Shown here piece after piece: positions 1 through 8,153 of a stretch of 9,810 nucleotides of DNA (position 1 is the first letter of the stretch; every line of letters starts with the position of its first letter). The DNA comes from Chitinophagia bacterium (GTDB lineage Bacteria > Bacteroidota > Bacteroidia > Chitinophagales > Chitinophagaceae): positions 1 through 9,810 of the forward strand of contig RGVM01000056.1 in assembly GCA_010027295.1 (NCBI GenBank). The letters run 5' to 3'. The notes beneath the pieces were generated by a model. The model ran no database searches, had not been told where the DNA came from, and was given only the letters and a program-made list of their open reading frames with translations. A program made the translations under genes and the position numbers.

Positions 1-677
1 GCCGTCAGCCGGCAGTTGCGGAAGACAAAGCCATAGGGTATGATGCTGTTCGTGGAGGCGGCCGTCACATGCGAGTTCTTGCGGCTGTGGATGTGACAGT
101 CCATGAAATACGCGGTCGCCGCGCCGAAGATGAAATCGGTCGTGCCCTCGATGTAACAGTCGCGGAAGTAATGCTTCACGCCGCTGCCGCTGAGGAACAG
201 CACGTCCTGAAAGCCGATCATGCGGCAGCGCCGGAAGCTGGCGCGGTTGCCTTCGACCCGTAGTGCGACGGCCTGGCCGGCGGTGAAGCCGGCATCGTTG
301 CGGAAAGTGAGATTCTCAGCATGGAAGTCGTCGCCATAGACGAAGGTGCTGGCACAGGTCCAGGTGTTGAGCGTATCCCCGTTGGGCAGTCGTGTGCCGG
401 CATGGTTGTCGTACCGCAGGACCGTCCGTTCCGCGTCCTCTCCGATGAGCCGGACATGGTGCTTGCGGGCGTCGATGGTGACGACCTCGCTGTAGACGCC
501 GTTGCGGATGAAGACCTCGTGGGTGCGGCCGTCGCCCGGGGGGATGGCGTCGAGGGCGGCCTGCACGCTTCGGTAGTCGCCGCTGCCGTCGAGTGCGACC
601 ACCACACGGGTCTGTGCTCGCGTCGGCAAGGTCGCCCAGGTCAGCAGGGCCAGGATCAGTCGAAGGATCCGTTTCAT
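1..677 (-). CDS. Pectin methylesterase (CE8), C-terminus off the left edge
   Basis: Pectinesterase hydrolyses methyl esters of galacturonate in homogalacturonan, giving pectate for the neighbouring lyase plus methanol. The 225 residues present begin with a Sec signal (MKRILRLILALL...TRAQ, cleavage near residue 22) followed by the family opening VVVALDGSGDYRSVQAALDAIP. The conserved pectinesterase blocks appear in order: GVYSE at 60-64, GQAVAL at 134-139 (oxyanion Gln135), QDVLF at 157-161 (acid/base Asp158; the usual Thr of QDTL is Val) and DFIFG at 181-185 (nucleophile Asp181). The LGRPW block with the catalytic Arg would lie beyond the window. The ATG overlaps the stop of the upstream acetylesterase as ATGA, so translational coupling is likely. 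The protein is probably periplasmic, since there is no lipobox. The family assignment is firm; fine substrate preference is inferred from the locus. Confidence 0.95.
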   Translation of the reverse strand, partial: MKRILRLILALLTWATLPTRAQTRVVVALDGSGDYRSVQAALDAIPPGDGRTHEVFIRNGVYSEVVTIDARKHHVRLIGEDAERTVLRYDNHAGTRLPNGDTLNTWTCASTFVYGDDFHAENLTFRNDAGFTAGQAVALRVEGNRASFRRCRMIGFQDVLFLSGSGVKHYFRDCYIEGTTDFIFGAATAYFMDCHIHSRKNSHVTAASTNSIIPYGFVFRNCRLT

Positions 678-1420
678 CGGTCGGAATGTACGACACGCTG
701 CGCCAGCTCGGGCATCTGGCGACGGATGTCGGCGAGGACGAGCTGCGCCACGAGGCGGGCACCCAGCTCGTTGAAATGGGTATTGTCGGACTTCCCGGAG
801 GGATAGTTGGGGTGCTCTCCGGGCGATAGCTGCAGGAAGAGCATGCGTGAGCCCTCCGCGCCGAACGACTGGTAGAGCCGCCGGCTCAGACTGTCGGCAT
901 CGATCAGGACGACGGCCTCCCGCTCGGCCAAAGACCTCACGGCAGCGGAATAGCGGGCATGGCTCTCCTCCACGACACCATTCGAATCGAAGCGTCGACG
1001 GCCCACCGGCGTCAGCAGGACCGGGACGCCCTTGCGTGCACGAACCTCGCCTACGAACCGGCGCAGGTTGGCGACGTATTCGTCAACGGTCGTGTATCGG
1101 TCGGCCTTCTCCGGCGACTCGTCGTTGTGGCCGAACTGGATGAAGACGTAGTCGCCCACACCCATGTCCGCCATCAGGCCGGCCCAGAGGCCCTCCGACA
1201 GGAAAGTGCGCGTACTGCGACCGTTCCGCGCTCGGTTGACGACCTCCACCCCCTCGTCCCAGAAATGTGCGAAGGGCATCCCCCATCCCGTCTCGGGATA
1301 CGCGCGCCTGTCCTTCTCACTCATCGTGGAATCGCCGGCGAGGAAGATGCGCAGGCGGGGCGGCCGCACCGAGAAGGCGAAGCAGAGCAGGATGCAGATG
1401 GATATAACCGGCCGGCTCAC
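674..1420 (-). CDS. Rhamnogalacturonan acetylesterase-type SGNH/GDSL esterase (CE12-like)
   Basis: This 248-residue exported esterase most likely removes acetyl groups from pectin (rhamnogalacturonan or galacturonan backbone), opening it to lyases. SGNH blocks are visible: GDST at 29-32 with nucleophile Ser31, NGRS at 66-69, GHND at 97-100 with Asn99 and, near the C-terminus, SDNTHF at 211-216 with catalytic Asp212 and His215. The spacing and the GDSTM / FGHND / DNTHFNELGA pattern fit the rhamnogalacturonan acetylesterase branch rather than generic lipases. I chose the GTG at 1420-1418 because it overlaps the lyase stop codon (GTGA) and is followed directly by a hydrophobic signal segment (VISICILLCFAFS). 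The frame is open further upstream to an ATG at 1528, but that start would bury the signal peptide and overlap the lyase by more than 100 nt. It could also be an acetylxylan-type SGNH esterase, but the pectin locus argues against that. Confidence 0.9.
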   Translation of the reverse strand: MSRPVISICILLCFAFSVRPPRLRIFLAGDSTMSEKDRRAYPETGWGMPFAHFWDEGVEVVNRARNGRSTRTFLSEGLWAGLMADMGVGDYVFIQFGHNDESPEKADRYTTVDEYVANLRRFVGEVRARKGVPVLLTPVGRRRFDSNGVVEESHARYSAAVRSLAEREAVVLIDADSLSRRLYQSFGAEGSRMLFLQLSPGEHPNYPSGKSDNTHFNELGARLVAQLVLADIRRQMPELAQRVVHSDR

Positions 1421-2808
1421 GGTATGCGTCCGTTGAGGTACACCTCGATATTCGTATAGAAGGCGTGGAGCCCCGTACGGCTCGCATCGGACGGGTCCTG
1501 TGGATCGAGTCCGTGCGCACGCTCCCATGCGTCGGGCATGCCGTCGGCATCGGCATCGGCCAAAGGGGTTTCTGCCAAAAGGGTCGGCCAGGCGCTGCGG
1601 GAGACCTCATAAGGCGTGCCATGAGGATGGCCTCCCTGCACGTCGATGATGCGGCCCCGGCGCTTCCGGACATCCAGGATGATGCGCGCGTCGAGGGTGT
1701 CGCGGTGCAGGGATGCGCCGGCATGGCGAAGGACCTGCTCGGAGGCGTCCTTGAGGGGATGCGTGGTCACAGGCTCGGAAGGGAAGGGTGTAGGAACCAG
1801 TACGTCCTCTCCTTCGGTGCGGACCACCCCCAGGCGGTTGTCGGCTGCAGCCTCTGGGTAGCCGTCAAGCACATTGTCCGACACATGGAAACGACCGTAG
1901 GGGAGTCCCGGCGCAAGGCTCGGATCCAGAAAGGTCCGGGCGGCTTTCGCGGATGTCGAAGGGCCCGGCCGGAAGTGATTACCGACGAGGTTGTAACGGC
2001 CTCCCTCGCCGCCATACACGGCCTTGGAGCGCCAGTTGTAGACGATGTTGTGGCGGAAGTCGACGAAGTCCTCCGAGGCGCCCATGCGGGCGCCGTTGAA
2101 CCGCGGGTTGCGGCTGACGCAGTGGGCGAAGAGGTTGTGATGAGCCGAGAGGTGCCGGCCGCCCCAGATGCCGCCGTAGCCGTGATGCTCCCAGTCGGTG
2201 TCGCCCGCCTCGAAATGATAGGAGTAGTCGAGCGGCTCGGCGATGATGTTCCACTGCAGCGTGGAGCTGTCGCCGTTGTAGACGGACAAGACCTCGTCGG
2301 TGCTCCACGACAGGCTGCAGTGGTCGATCACCAGATGCCGGTTGCCCGTGCCGCCCAGCGCGTCGTCACTGCCGCTGCCGGGCAGCTTACCTGCCAGGGA
2401 CTGATACCGGTCGCCCATCCGGAAGCGGAGGTAGCGGATGACGATCTGGTCGCCCCGGAGCCGGACGGGCTGGTCGGCGATGCAGATGCCGTCGCCGGGT
2501 GCCGACTGACCGGCCACCGTCACCCTTCCTTCGATGGTGAGCGGCGTCTCCAGGTGGATCGTGCCGGAGACGCTGAATACGATGATGCGGGGCTCCTTCC
2601 TCGCAGCAGCCTCCCGGAAGCTGCCAGGCCCCCTGTCGTCCAGGTTGCTGACGATGCAGATGCGCCCACCCCTTCCGCCGGTGGCGTACCGGCCGAAGCC
2701 TTCCGCCCCGGGGAATGCGATGGGCCTGCCCATAACGTCCTGGGCCTGTACCGGCACCGTGGCGAGCAGGATTGCGGCCCATGGGATGCATCGACTCCAG
2801 CGGTTCAT
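1417..2808 (-). CDS. Pectate lyase, polysaccharide lyase family 1
   Basis: This endo- or oligo-pectate lyase cleaves alpha-1,4-linked polygalacturonate by Ca2+-dependent beta-elimination. The 463-residue protein has a Sec signal (about 1-23, ending VPVQAQ), then the Bacteroidota PL1 opening FPGAEGFGRYATGGRGG (32-48). The parallel beta-helix core contains SDDAL (147-151) and the IDHCSLSWSTDEVLSV block (161-176), which supply likely Ca2+ ligands (Asp162, Asp171, Glu172). SRNPRFNG (232-239) is the PL1 catalytic-arginine motif (Arg233/Arg236). The C-terminus carries an acidic DADADGMPDAW...GLDPQDPSD stretch (418-441) resembling a calcium-binding repeat. The start MNRW at 2808 was preferred over the in-frame ATG at 2835 because it places the hydrophobic segment correctly and leaves 38 nt after the SusD-like gene. 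There is no lipobox, so it is periplasmic or secreted. Confidence 0.95.
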   Translation of the reverse strand: MNRWSRCIPWAAILLATVPVQAQDVMGRPIAFPGAEGFGRYATGGRGGRICIVSNLDDRGPGSFREAAARKEPRIIVFSVSGTIHLETPLTIEGRVTVAGQSAPGDGICIADQPVRLRGDQIVIRYLRFRMGDRYQSLAGKLPGSGSDDALGGTGNRHLVIDHCSLSWSTDEVLSVYNGDSSTLQWNIIAEPLDYSYHFEAGDTDWEHHGYGGIWGGRHLSAHHNLFAHCVSRNPRFNGARMGASEDFVDFRHNIVYNWRSKAVYGGEGGRYNLVGNHFRPGPSTSAKAARTFLDPSLAPGLPYGRFHVSDNVLDGYPEAAADNRLGVVRTEGEDVLVPTPFPSEPVTTHPLKDASEQVLRHAGASLHRDTLDARIILDVRKRRGRIIDVQGGHPHGTPYEVSRSAWPTLLAETPLADADADGMPDAWERAHGLDPQDPSDASRTGLHAFYTNIEVYLNGRIP

Positions 2809-2846
2809 GGCGCAAAGGGTATCGACATCCTGCAATCTTCATTCCA

Positions 2847-4667
2847 TCAATACCCGGGATTCTGGCGGAGTTTCCCCTGATAGGAGGCGATGGTGGCCTG
2901 GTCGTAGGGGAAGAGCTCGCTCTTCCCGGGTGTGAAGAAGTACGCCATGGCCTGCCAGAGGGGTCTGCCGTCGATCTGGTTGGTGGTGAGCTGCTGCGCC
3001 CAATCGGCGACCGTCCATCCCGTCGTAGGGGAAGGCACCTGCGTGGGCCTCCAGAATGGCAGTGCCGTGGCCGGGGCCGAGGCGCCGGCGAAATACTGGA
3101 TCTCCTCTCCGTTGTTCCGCCAGTAGATGAACTGTGGCACGTTCTGGTAGGGCGGCCGGCGGTCGCGGATGAGCTGGATATTGGCACGGGCCTCGTTGAT
3201 CTTGGCTTCGAGCAGGTTCCAGCGCAGGAGGTCGAACTTGCGGATACCCTCGTGACCGAACTCGAGGAAACGCTCGTTGACGATGGCGTTGAAGAATCCG
3301 GCCTTGGTGGCGGGCGTCGTGCCGATGGCCCCGGTGTTGCCCCGATAGGCCCTTCGGCGCACTTCCTCGAAAGCGGTCACGGCGGCGGCGTTGGGGCCGT
3401 TGTTGGTTTCGTTGACAGCCTCGGCGTACATCAGCAGCACATCCGAAAAACGGATCACCGACCAGTTGTAGCCGACGTTCAGGACGGTGCCGGGCAGCAA
3501 CGGCACCCGCCAGTCGCGACGGTACTTGCCGGTGTTGAGCTCTCCCAGTCGGCGCTGGCTCTTGATATTGCTCGCGGACGTCACCTGGTAGGAGGTGATC
3601 GTCACGTCGCGGCGGGTGTCGACGGAGTCGAAGGCGTAGAAGAAGTTGGGGAGGATGACGATGCCGCCCCCGCCCGCTCCGAACCGGGAGGCGTTGCTGA
3701 GGTTGGGCCCGTCGTAGTTGCCCATCCGGCTGTCGCTGTTGCTGTTGCCGCCACCCGCGCCCACCTCAAACAGGATCTCGCCGAAGGGGTCGTAGACGAA
3801 GGATGTGAGCTTCCGCCAGACATCCTCGTAACTGGGGTTCAGCGTGTGCTGATCGCGACGGGCCAGCAGCTCTTCGCATTCCTGACGGGCGACCTGGTAG
3901 TACTTCAGGTAGTCGGATCGGCGCTCCATCCTGCCGTTCGACCTCAGGGAAAAGCCCCCGGCGGCCAGGGCGATACGCGCGCGCAGGGCCATGGCGGCGC
4001 CCTTGGTGATGCGCTCGTTGCGGGGACCCGCCTCGGTGCGCCAGGGCAGCAGCTCCTTTGCTTTCGCAAGGTCGGAGAGGATGCGGTCGTAGGTCGTGTC
4101 CCGGTCCACCTGCGGCAGGAAGAGCTCCTGCTGCCGATAGGCGGGTATCATCGGAGCCGGCACATCGCCCCAGTTGCGGATGAGTTCGTGGTAGAACTGT
4201 GCCCGCAGGGTGAGGGCCTCGCCGTGGAGCCGGCGCAGGAGGGCCTTGTCGGCGTCGGAACCCGAGGCGTACTGTCGCATGAGCGGGATCTGCTCGATGC
4301 AGAGGTTCGCCTTCTCGATGCCGCGGTACAGCTGCCGGAAAGGATTCGCCAGCTCCGCGTTGGTGAGCAGCAGCTGGTAGCGGCCGATGCCGCGCCGGCC
4401 GTTGTCGATGTTCCCGCTCACGATGGCCTCGTCACTGTCGTACGGGTAGTACATGCTGATCCGAATGCCATAGCCGTTGTCGCCCTGCAGCTCGTCGTAC
4501 ACGCCCACCAGGGCGTTGAAGGCGTTGGAAGGGTCCGAGAACGCCTCGGCGATACCGTATTGCGAAACAGGCTCCACCTCGGTGTATTTCTTGCAGGAGG
4601 CGAGCGATACGGCCAGTATGATCGGGAGCCACCGGCTGCCGCGGAGTATCTTGCTTGTATTGTCCAT
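2847..4667 (-). CDS. SusD/RagB-like surface glycan-binding lipoprotein
   Basis: This is the outer-membrane lipoprotein partner of the adjacent SusC-like transporter; it binds oligosaccharide at the surface and acts as the lid of the SusCD complex. It has 606 residues. The signal peptide ends in a lipobox (SLAS-Cys25), followed by KKYTEVEP, typical of mature SusD proteins. The TPR-rich helical region (about 40-240) includes GEALTLRAQFYHELIRNWGD (149-168). The hallmark C-terminal blocks VIRFSDVLLMYAEAVNE (404-420) and VNERFLEFGHEGIRKFDLLRW (463-483) are intact. The ATG lies 18 nt after the SusC-like stop codon, a normal arrangement for a co-transcribed pair. A Gly/Asn/Ser-rich loop (303-336) interrupts the middle. 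A pectic ligand is inferred from the downstream lyase and esterases, not from residues seen here. Confidence 0.96.
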   Translation of the reverse strand: MDNTSKILRGSRWLPIILAVSLASCKKYTEVEPVSQYGIAEAFSDPSNAFNALVGVYDELQGDNGYGIRISMYYPYDSDEAIVSGNIDNGRRGIGRYQLLLTNAELANPFRQLYRGIEKANLCIEQIPLMRQYASGSDADKALLRRLHGEALTLRAQFYHELIRNWGDVPAPMIPAYRQQELFLPQVDRDTTYDRILSDLAKAKELLPWRTEAGPRNERITKGAAMALRARIALAAGGFSLRSNGRMERRSDYLKYYQVARQECEELLARRDQHTLNPSYEDVWRKLTSFVYDPFGEILFEVGAGGGNSNSDSRMGNYDGPNLSNASRFGAGGGGIVILPNFFYAFDSVDTRRDVTITSYQVTSASNIKSQRRLGELNTGKYRRDWRVPLLPGTVLNVGYNWSVIRFSDVLLMYAEAVNETNNGPNAAAVTAFEEVRRRAYRGNTGAIGTTPATKAGFFNAIVNERFLEFGHEGIRKFDLLRWNLLEAKINEARANIQLIRDRRPPYQNVPQFIYWRNNGEEIQYFAGASAPATALPFWRPTQVPSPTTGWTVADWAQQLTTNQIDGRPLWQAMAYFFTPGKSELFPYDQATIASYQGKLRQNPGY

Positions 4668-4685
4668 GATGGCGCGTGTTGGGGA

Positions 4686-7600
4686 TTAGAAGGTGAGGTT
4701 CACACCGCAAACCCAGGTGCGGGACCGGGGATAGGCGGCGAAGTCCACGCCCGGCGTCAACGGATCGCTGCGACGTGCCGTCACGTCGGGGTCGAAGCCG
4801 CTGTACCGGGTGAGGGTGGCAAGGTTGTTCACGGTCGCGAATACCCGGAAGGCGGAGAGCCCGGCCTTCTTCAGCACAGCTGACGGCAACGAATAACCGA
4901 AGGTTAGGTTGTTGAAGCGGAGATAGCTGCCGTCCTCGATGGCCCATGAGTGCAGCCACCAGCGCTGCACCCTCACGGGCGACCAGATGGTGGCGTTGGC
5001 GTTGAGGGCCGCCAGCTCGGTGGGGTCGGTCACGACCTGGCCCCTGTCGTTCACGTTGGTGAACCGGCTTTTCATGATGTCCAACATGTTGAGGTTCGAG
5101 AAGGCGCCGTCGGTCCACTCGAGCTTGTTGGCATTGTAGATGTCGTTTCCGACGACGAAGTTGACGAAGAGGCTGAGGTCGAAGTTCCCGTAGCTGAACT
5201 GGTTGTTCCAGCCTCCGATGAAGTCGGGGTTGGCATCACCGATGATGGTGCGGTCGCCGTCGGGCGTGATGACGCCGTCCTTGTTGAGGTCCTTCCATTT
5301 GAGCATGCCCGGCTGAGGGGTGCCGTAGACGCCGTTGACCGCGATGCCCGGCTTGATGGTGTAGGTGCGGGTGGCCGGGTTGTAGGTGAAATCGTCGATC
5401 TTGTAGTATCCGTCGGTGACGAATCCGTACATCTGTCCGGTCGGCTGGCCGACTTTCACGATGTAGTCGTCGACACCGTCGCTGCCCTGCCATCCGGACG
5501 TGCGGGTGATCTGGTCCACGCCGCCGAGGCTCTCGACGCGGTTTCTATTGAAGGAGAGGTTCAGGTTGGTGTTCCAGGTGAACTTCTTACCCCGCACGGG
5601 GATGGCGTTCAGCTGGACCTCGATGCCACGGTTGGAAGTGGCGCCGATGTTCTGGATCTGCTGCGTGTAGCCCGTCGTGGGCGGGATCTGTGCGGCCAGC
5701 AGCAGGTCGTCCGCGCTGTTGCGGTAGGCGTCGACCGTCAGCTGCAGGCGGTTGTCGAGGAAGGCCAGGTCGAGGCCGATGTTGCGGGTGACGTTCTTCT
5801 CCCAACGGAGTAGCGGGTTGGCCAGCGCCGTGGGCGCGAAGCCCGGGAGGATGGAGTGGTTGAAGGCATACTGGCCGGTCACCCCGTAGAGCTGCAGGTA
5901 CAGGAGGTTGTCGATCCGGTTGTTACCCACCACGCCGAAGCCGAAGCGGAGCTTGGCGTCCGACAGCCATGCCAGTCCCTCCATGAACCGCTCCCGCGAC
6001 AGGCGCCAGGCCAGCGAGCCCGAAGGGAAGACCAGCGTGCCGTTCTCCGGGGCGAACTTGGAGGAGCGGTCGGCCCGGACGTTGAGGGTGGCGAGGTACT
6101 TGTCGTCATACGCGTAGGTCGACCGCGCGAAGAACGAGAAGATGCGGCTCGGCGGCTGCACGAAGGAGGTCGGGAGGGGCTGCGCGGAACCCGTCGGGGC
6201 AGATCCCAGGCCCATGTTGGCGAGGGCCTTCTGCGCGCTGATGTCGGCCGGGAAGAACCGCGTCTCGAAACTGTTCTGCCGGGAACGGAGGTCGACCGTC
6301 TCTTGACCTGCCAGGATCGTGATGTCGTGGTGCTTGCGCAGGTTGTTCAACGTGTACTGCAAGGTGTTGGTGTTGCTCAGGGTCGAGTTCTCCTGGGCCC
6401 CTATCGAAGCCACCGGCAGGGATGCGAAGTTGCGGGCGGTGGAGGTGATCTTGCTGTAGAAAAGGTCTGTCCCGATACGGGTGTTGTCGTAGCCGAAGGT
6501 CGAACGGAGCGTCAGGTTGCGCAGGAGGTTGACTGAGACATATCCGTTCATGTAGGCTGCGGACGTGTACTGCTTCCGATACTCGGCCCGTGTCAGTAGG
6601 ACCGGGTTGATGGCGCCCGACGAGGCCAGGAAATAGGCCTCGTCGAAGTCGTCGATGCCGCCGTTGGGGGTGGGCAGCTCGAAGGGACGGTAGTTGATGC
6701 TGTGCCGCAGCCGGTTGGTGGCGCGGGTGCCGCTGTTGGTCGTGCCCGCACCGTACACCTGCTGGTCGAGGTAGCGTACGCTGAAGCCCGTCCTGACACG
6801 GTCCGACAGGCGGTGGTCGAAGCGGAAGTTGACGAGGTTGCGGTCGAAGGCCGACTCGAGCTGCGGCCCGTCCTCCCGGTTGGCCGTCAGGCTCAGGTTG
6901 TAGGTCGTCTGCTGGTTGCCACCGCTGAGGGATGCGTTGTGGTTCTGGAAGCTGGCCTTCCGCCCGAACACCTCGCTCTGCCAGTCGATCGGCGATATGC
7001 TGCGATAGGCGCCGAGCGTGTCCCAGGTGGTGCCATAGGTGTTCGCAAAGCTGGAGCTGTCGGCGATGCTGCCGCGCGAACGCTCATACTGCCAGCGCAC
7101 GAAGTCGTAGGGCGAGAGCACTTCCATAAAACGGGGCACCTCTCGATAGCCGACGGAGCCGTTGTACGAGACGACCGTCTTGCCGGGGCGGCCCGATTTG
7201 GTGGTTATCATCACTACGCCGTTGGCGGCCCGCGCGCCGTAGATGGCCGTCGTGGACGCGTCCTTCAGGACGTCCACCGTGGCTATATCCTGCGGCGCAA
7301 TCACCGACAGGGCGTTCTCGACCTGTATCCCGTCCACAATGTAGAGCGGCGAGTTGTCCTGCGTGATGGAGCCGCCACCGCGCACGCGGATCAAAATGTC
7401 GGCCCCTGGCGCACCTTCGGAACTGATCACCTGCACGCCCGCCAGCCGACCCTGCAAGGCCTCGGCCGCCGAGGAGAGCGGCACGTCCTTGATCTGCCGG
7501 GCGCTGACGGACGATACCGAACCGGTGAGGTCCTTCCGGCGAACCTGGTTGTAACCGACCACCACCACGTCCTCCAGCGTGGCGTCCACCTTCCTCAAGG

Positions 7601-7874
7601 TGACATTCACCGTGCTGCCGGCCTTGACCGTCAGTGTCTGATCCTGATAGCCTACATAGCTGAAGGTCAGGACCGGCGACGAGGTGGAACCGGCCGACAG
7701 CTGGAAGTTGCCGTCCGCATCGCTTTGCGTCGAGACGGCCGGCTTCGAGACACGGATGGTGACGCCCTGCAGGGGCTGACCGCCTTCACCCGTCACCCGG
7801 CCACGGACAATGCCGGTTTGGGCCATCGACACGAGAGCGGGGAGAAGGCAAAGCGCGGTTACCGCAAGCCGCAT
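4686..7874 (-). CDS. SusC/RagA-like TonB-dependent outer-membrane transporter
   Basis: This is a TonB-dependent importer of oligosaccharides (here probably pectic) across the outer membrane, energised by TonB-ExbBD. From the ATG at 7874 it has 1062 residues, normal for the family: a signal peptide (about 1-19, ...LVSMAQ), a carboxypeptidase-regulatory-like beta-sandwich (about 20-95, GVTIRVSKP...DADGNFQLS), a TonB-box/SusC signature EDVVVVGYNQVRR (101-113), a plug domain (about 115-230) with LYIVDG (177-182) and DASTTAIYGARAANGVVMITT (205-225), then a 22-strand-type barrel ending in a C-terminal Phe (GVNLTF). The frame is open upstream. An in-frame ATG at 7949 would add 25 residues and has a more AT-rich leader, so it is a credible alternative; the ATG at 8087 adds an arginine-rich, low-plausibility stretch. 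It is the first gene of the minus-strand PUL operon. Confidence 0.96.
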   Translation of the reverse strand: MRLAVTALCLLPALVSMAQTGIVRGRVTGEGGQPLQGVTIRVSKPAVSTQSDADGNFQLSAGSTSSPVLTFSYVGYQDQTLTVKAGSTVNVTLRKVDATLEDVVVVGYNQVRRKDLTGSVSSVSARQIKDVPLSSAAEALQGRLAGVQVISSEGAPGADILIRVRGGGSITQDNSPLYIVDGIQVENALSVIAPQDIATVDVLKDASTTAIYGARAANGVVMITTKSGRPGKTVVSYNGSVGYREVPRFMEVLSPYDFVRWQYERSRGSIADSSSFANTYGTTWDTLGAYRSISPIDWQSEVFGRKASFQNHNASLSGGNQQTTYNLSLTANREDGPQLESAFDRNLVNFRFDHRLSDRVRTGFSVRYLDQQVYGAGTTNSGTRATNRLRHSINYRPFELPTPNGGIDDFDEAYFLASSGAINPVLLTRAEYRKQYTSAAYMNGYVSVNLLRNLTLRSTFGYDNTRIGTDLFYSKITSTARNFASLPVASIGAQENSTLSNTNTLQYTLNNLRKHHDITILAGQETVDLRSRQNSFETRFFPADISAQKALANMGLGSAPTGSAQPLPTSFVQPPSRIFSFFARSTYAYDDKYLATLNVRADRSSKFAPENGTLVFPSGSLAWRLSRERFMEGLAWLSDAKLRFGFGVVGNNRIDNLLYLQLYGVTGQYAFNHSILPGFAPTALANPLLRWEKNVTRNIGLDLAFLDNRLQLTVDAYRNSADDLLLAAQIPPTTGYTQQIQNIGATSNRGIEVQLNAIPVRGKKFTWNTNLNLSFNRNRVESLGGVDQITRTSGWQGSDGVDDYIVKVGQPTGQMYGFVTDGYYKIDDFTYNPATRTYTIKPGIAVNGVYGTPQPGMLKWKDLNKDGVITPDGDRTIIGDANPDFIGGWNNQFSYGNFDLSLFVNFVVGNDIYNANKLEWTDGAFSNLNMLDIMKSRFTNVNDRGQVVTDPTELAALNANATIWSPVRVQRWWLHSWAIEDGSYLRFNNLTFGYSLPSAVLKKAGLSAFRVFATVNNLATLTRYSGFDPDVTARRSDPLTPGVDFAAYPRSRTWVCGVNLTF

Positions 7875-8054
7875 CAGGAATGCCCGGAAAAGCTCACCGG
7901 GAGAATTGCCATGGCCCCCTTGGGATGCAGCCCTTCGATGTGTACTCATATGGCGAATTGTTGTAGATTCATGGCGCGCAGATGTCATGCGCCGGCAGAC
8001 ATGGCTTACCCATGCGGTGCATAACGCCTGCGGCATACGTGCCGGCCTTCCCGG

Positions 8055-8072
8055 CATCGTTTGCAGCCGATG
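8055..8072. promoter_or_regulatory. Candidate LacI-family operator (18-bp imperfect palindrome)
   Basis: CATCGTTTGCAGCCGATG has perfect 5-bp outer arms (CATCG/CGATG) and a self-complementary TGCA centre, so 14 of 18 positions are symmetric. Its size and internal CGTTTGC half-site recall LacI/PurR-family operators. It lies between the divergent genes, upstream of both starts. Short palindromes arise by chance in GC-rich DNA, so this is a candidate only. Confidence 0.3.
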
Positions 8073-8131
8073 TACAATGCTAACCAAATGTGCATCGGTC
8101 GGGGAAGCGTCGGAACCGATTTATTTACGCA

Positions 8132-8153
8132 ATCGTTCCCGATATCGTTCCCG
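8132..8153. repeat. Tandem 10-bp direct repeat ATCGTTCCCG with 12-bp period
   Basis: Two exact copies of ATCGTTCCCG occur at 8132-8141 and 8144-8153, separated by AT, 19 nt before the regulator ATG at 8172. The left copy also pairs imperfectly (9 of 11) with CGGAACCGATT at 8111-8121 across a 9-nt spacer, so the region could form a hairpin in the regulator's leader or be a protein-binding site. The repeat is directly visible; the function is inferred from position. Confidence 0.75.

Noticed and set aside
1465..2880. Plus-strand open frame (471 codons) opposite the pectate lyase
   Set aside because: It is antisense to a PL1 gene with intact motifs; it shows no domain pattern, no signal peptide and low-complexity composition.
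2772..4883. Long plus-strand open frame (703 codons) opposite the SusD-like gene
   Set aside because: It is fully antisense to a gene with clear SusD motifs. Its Val/Gly/Ala/Arg-rich composition is what strong third-position GC bias produces on the opposite strand.
6702..8024. Plus-strand open frame (440 codons) opposite the SusC N-terminal half
   Set aside because: It is a GC-bias shadow of the TonB-dependent receptor, with no recognisable motif.
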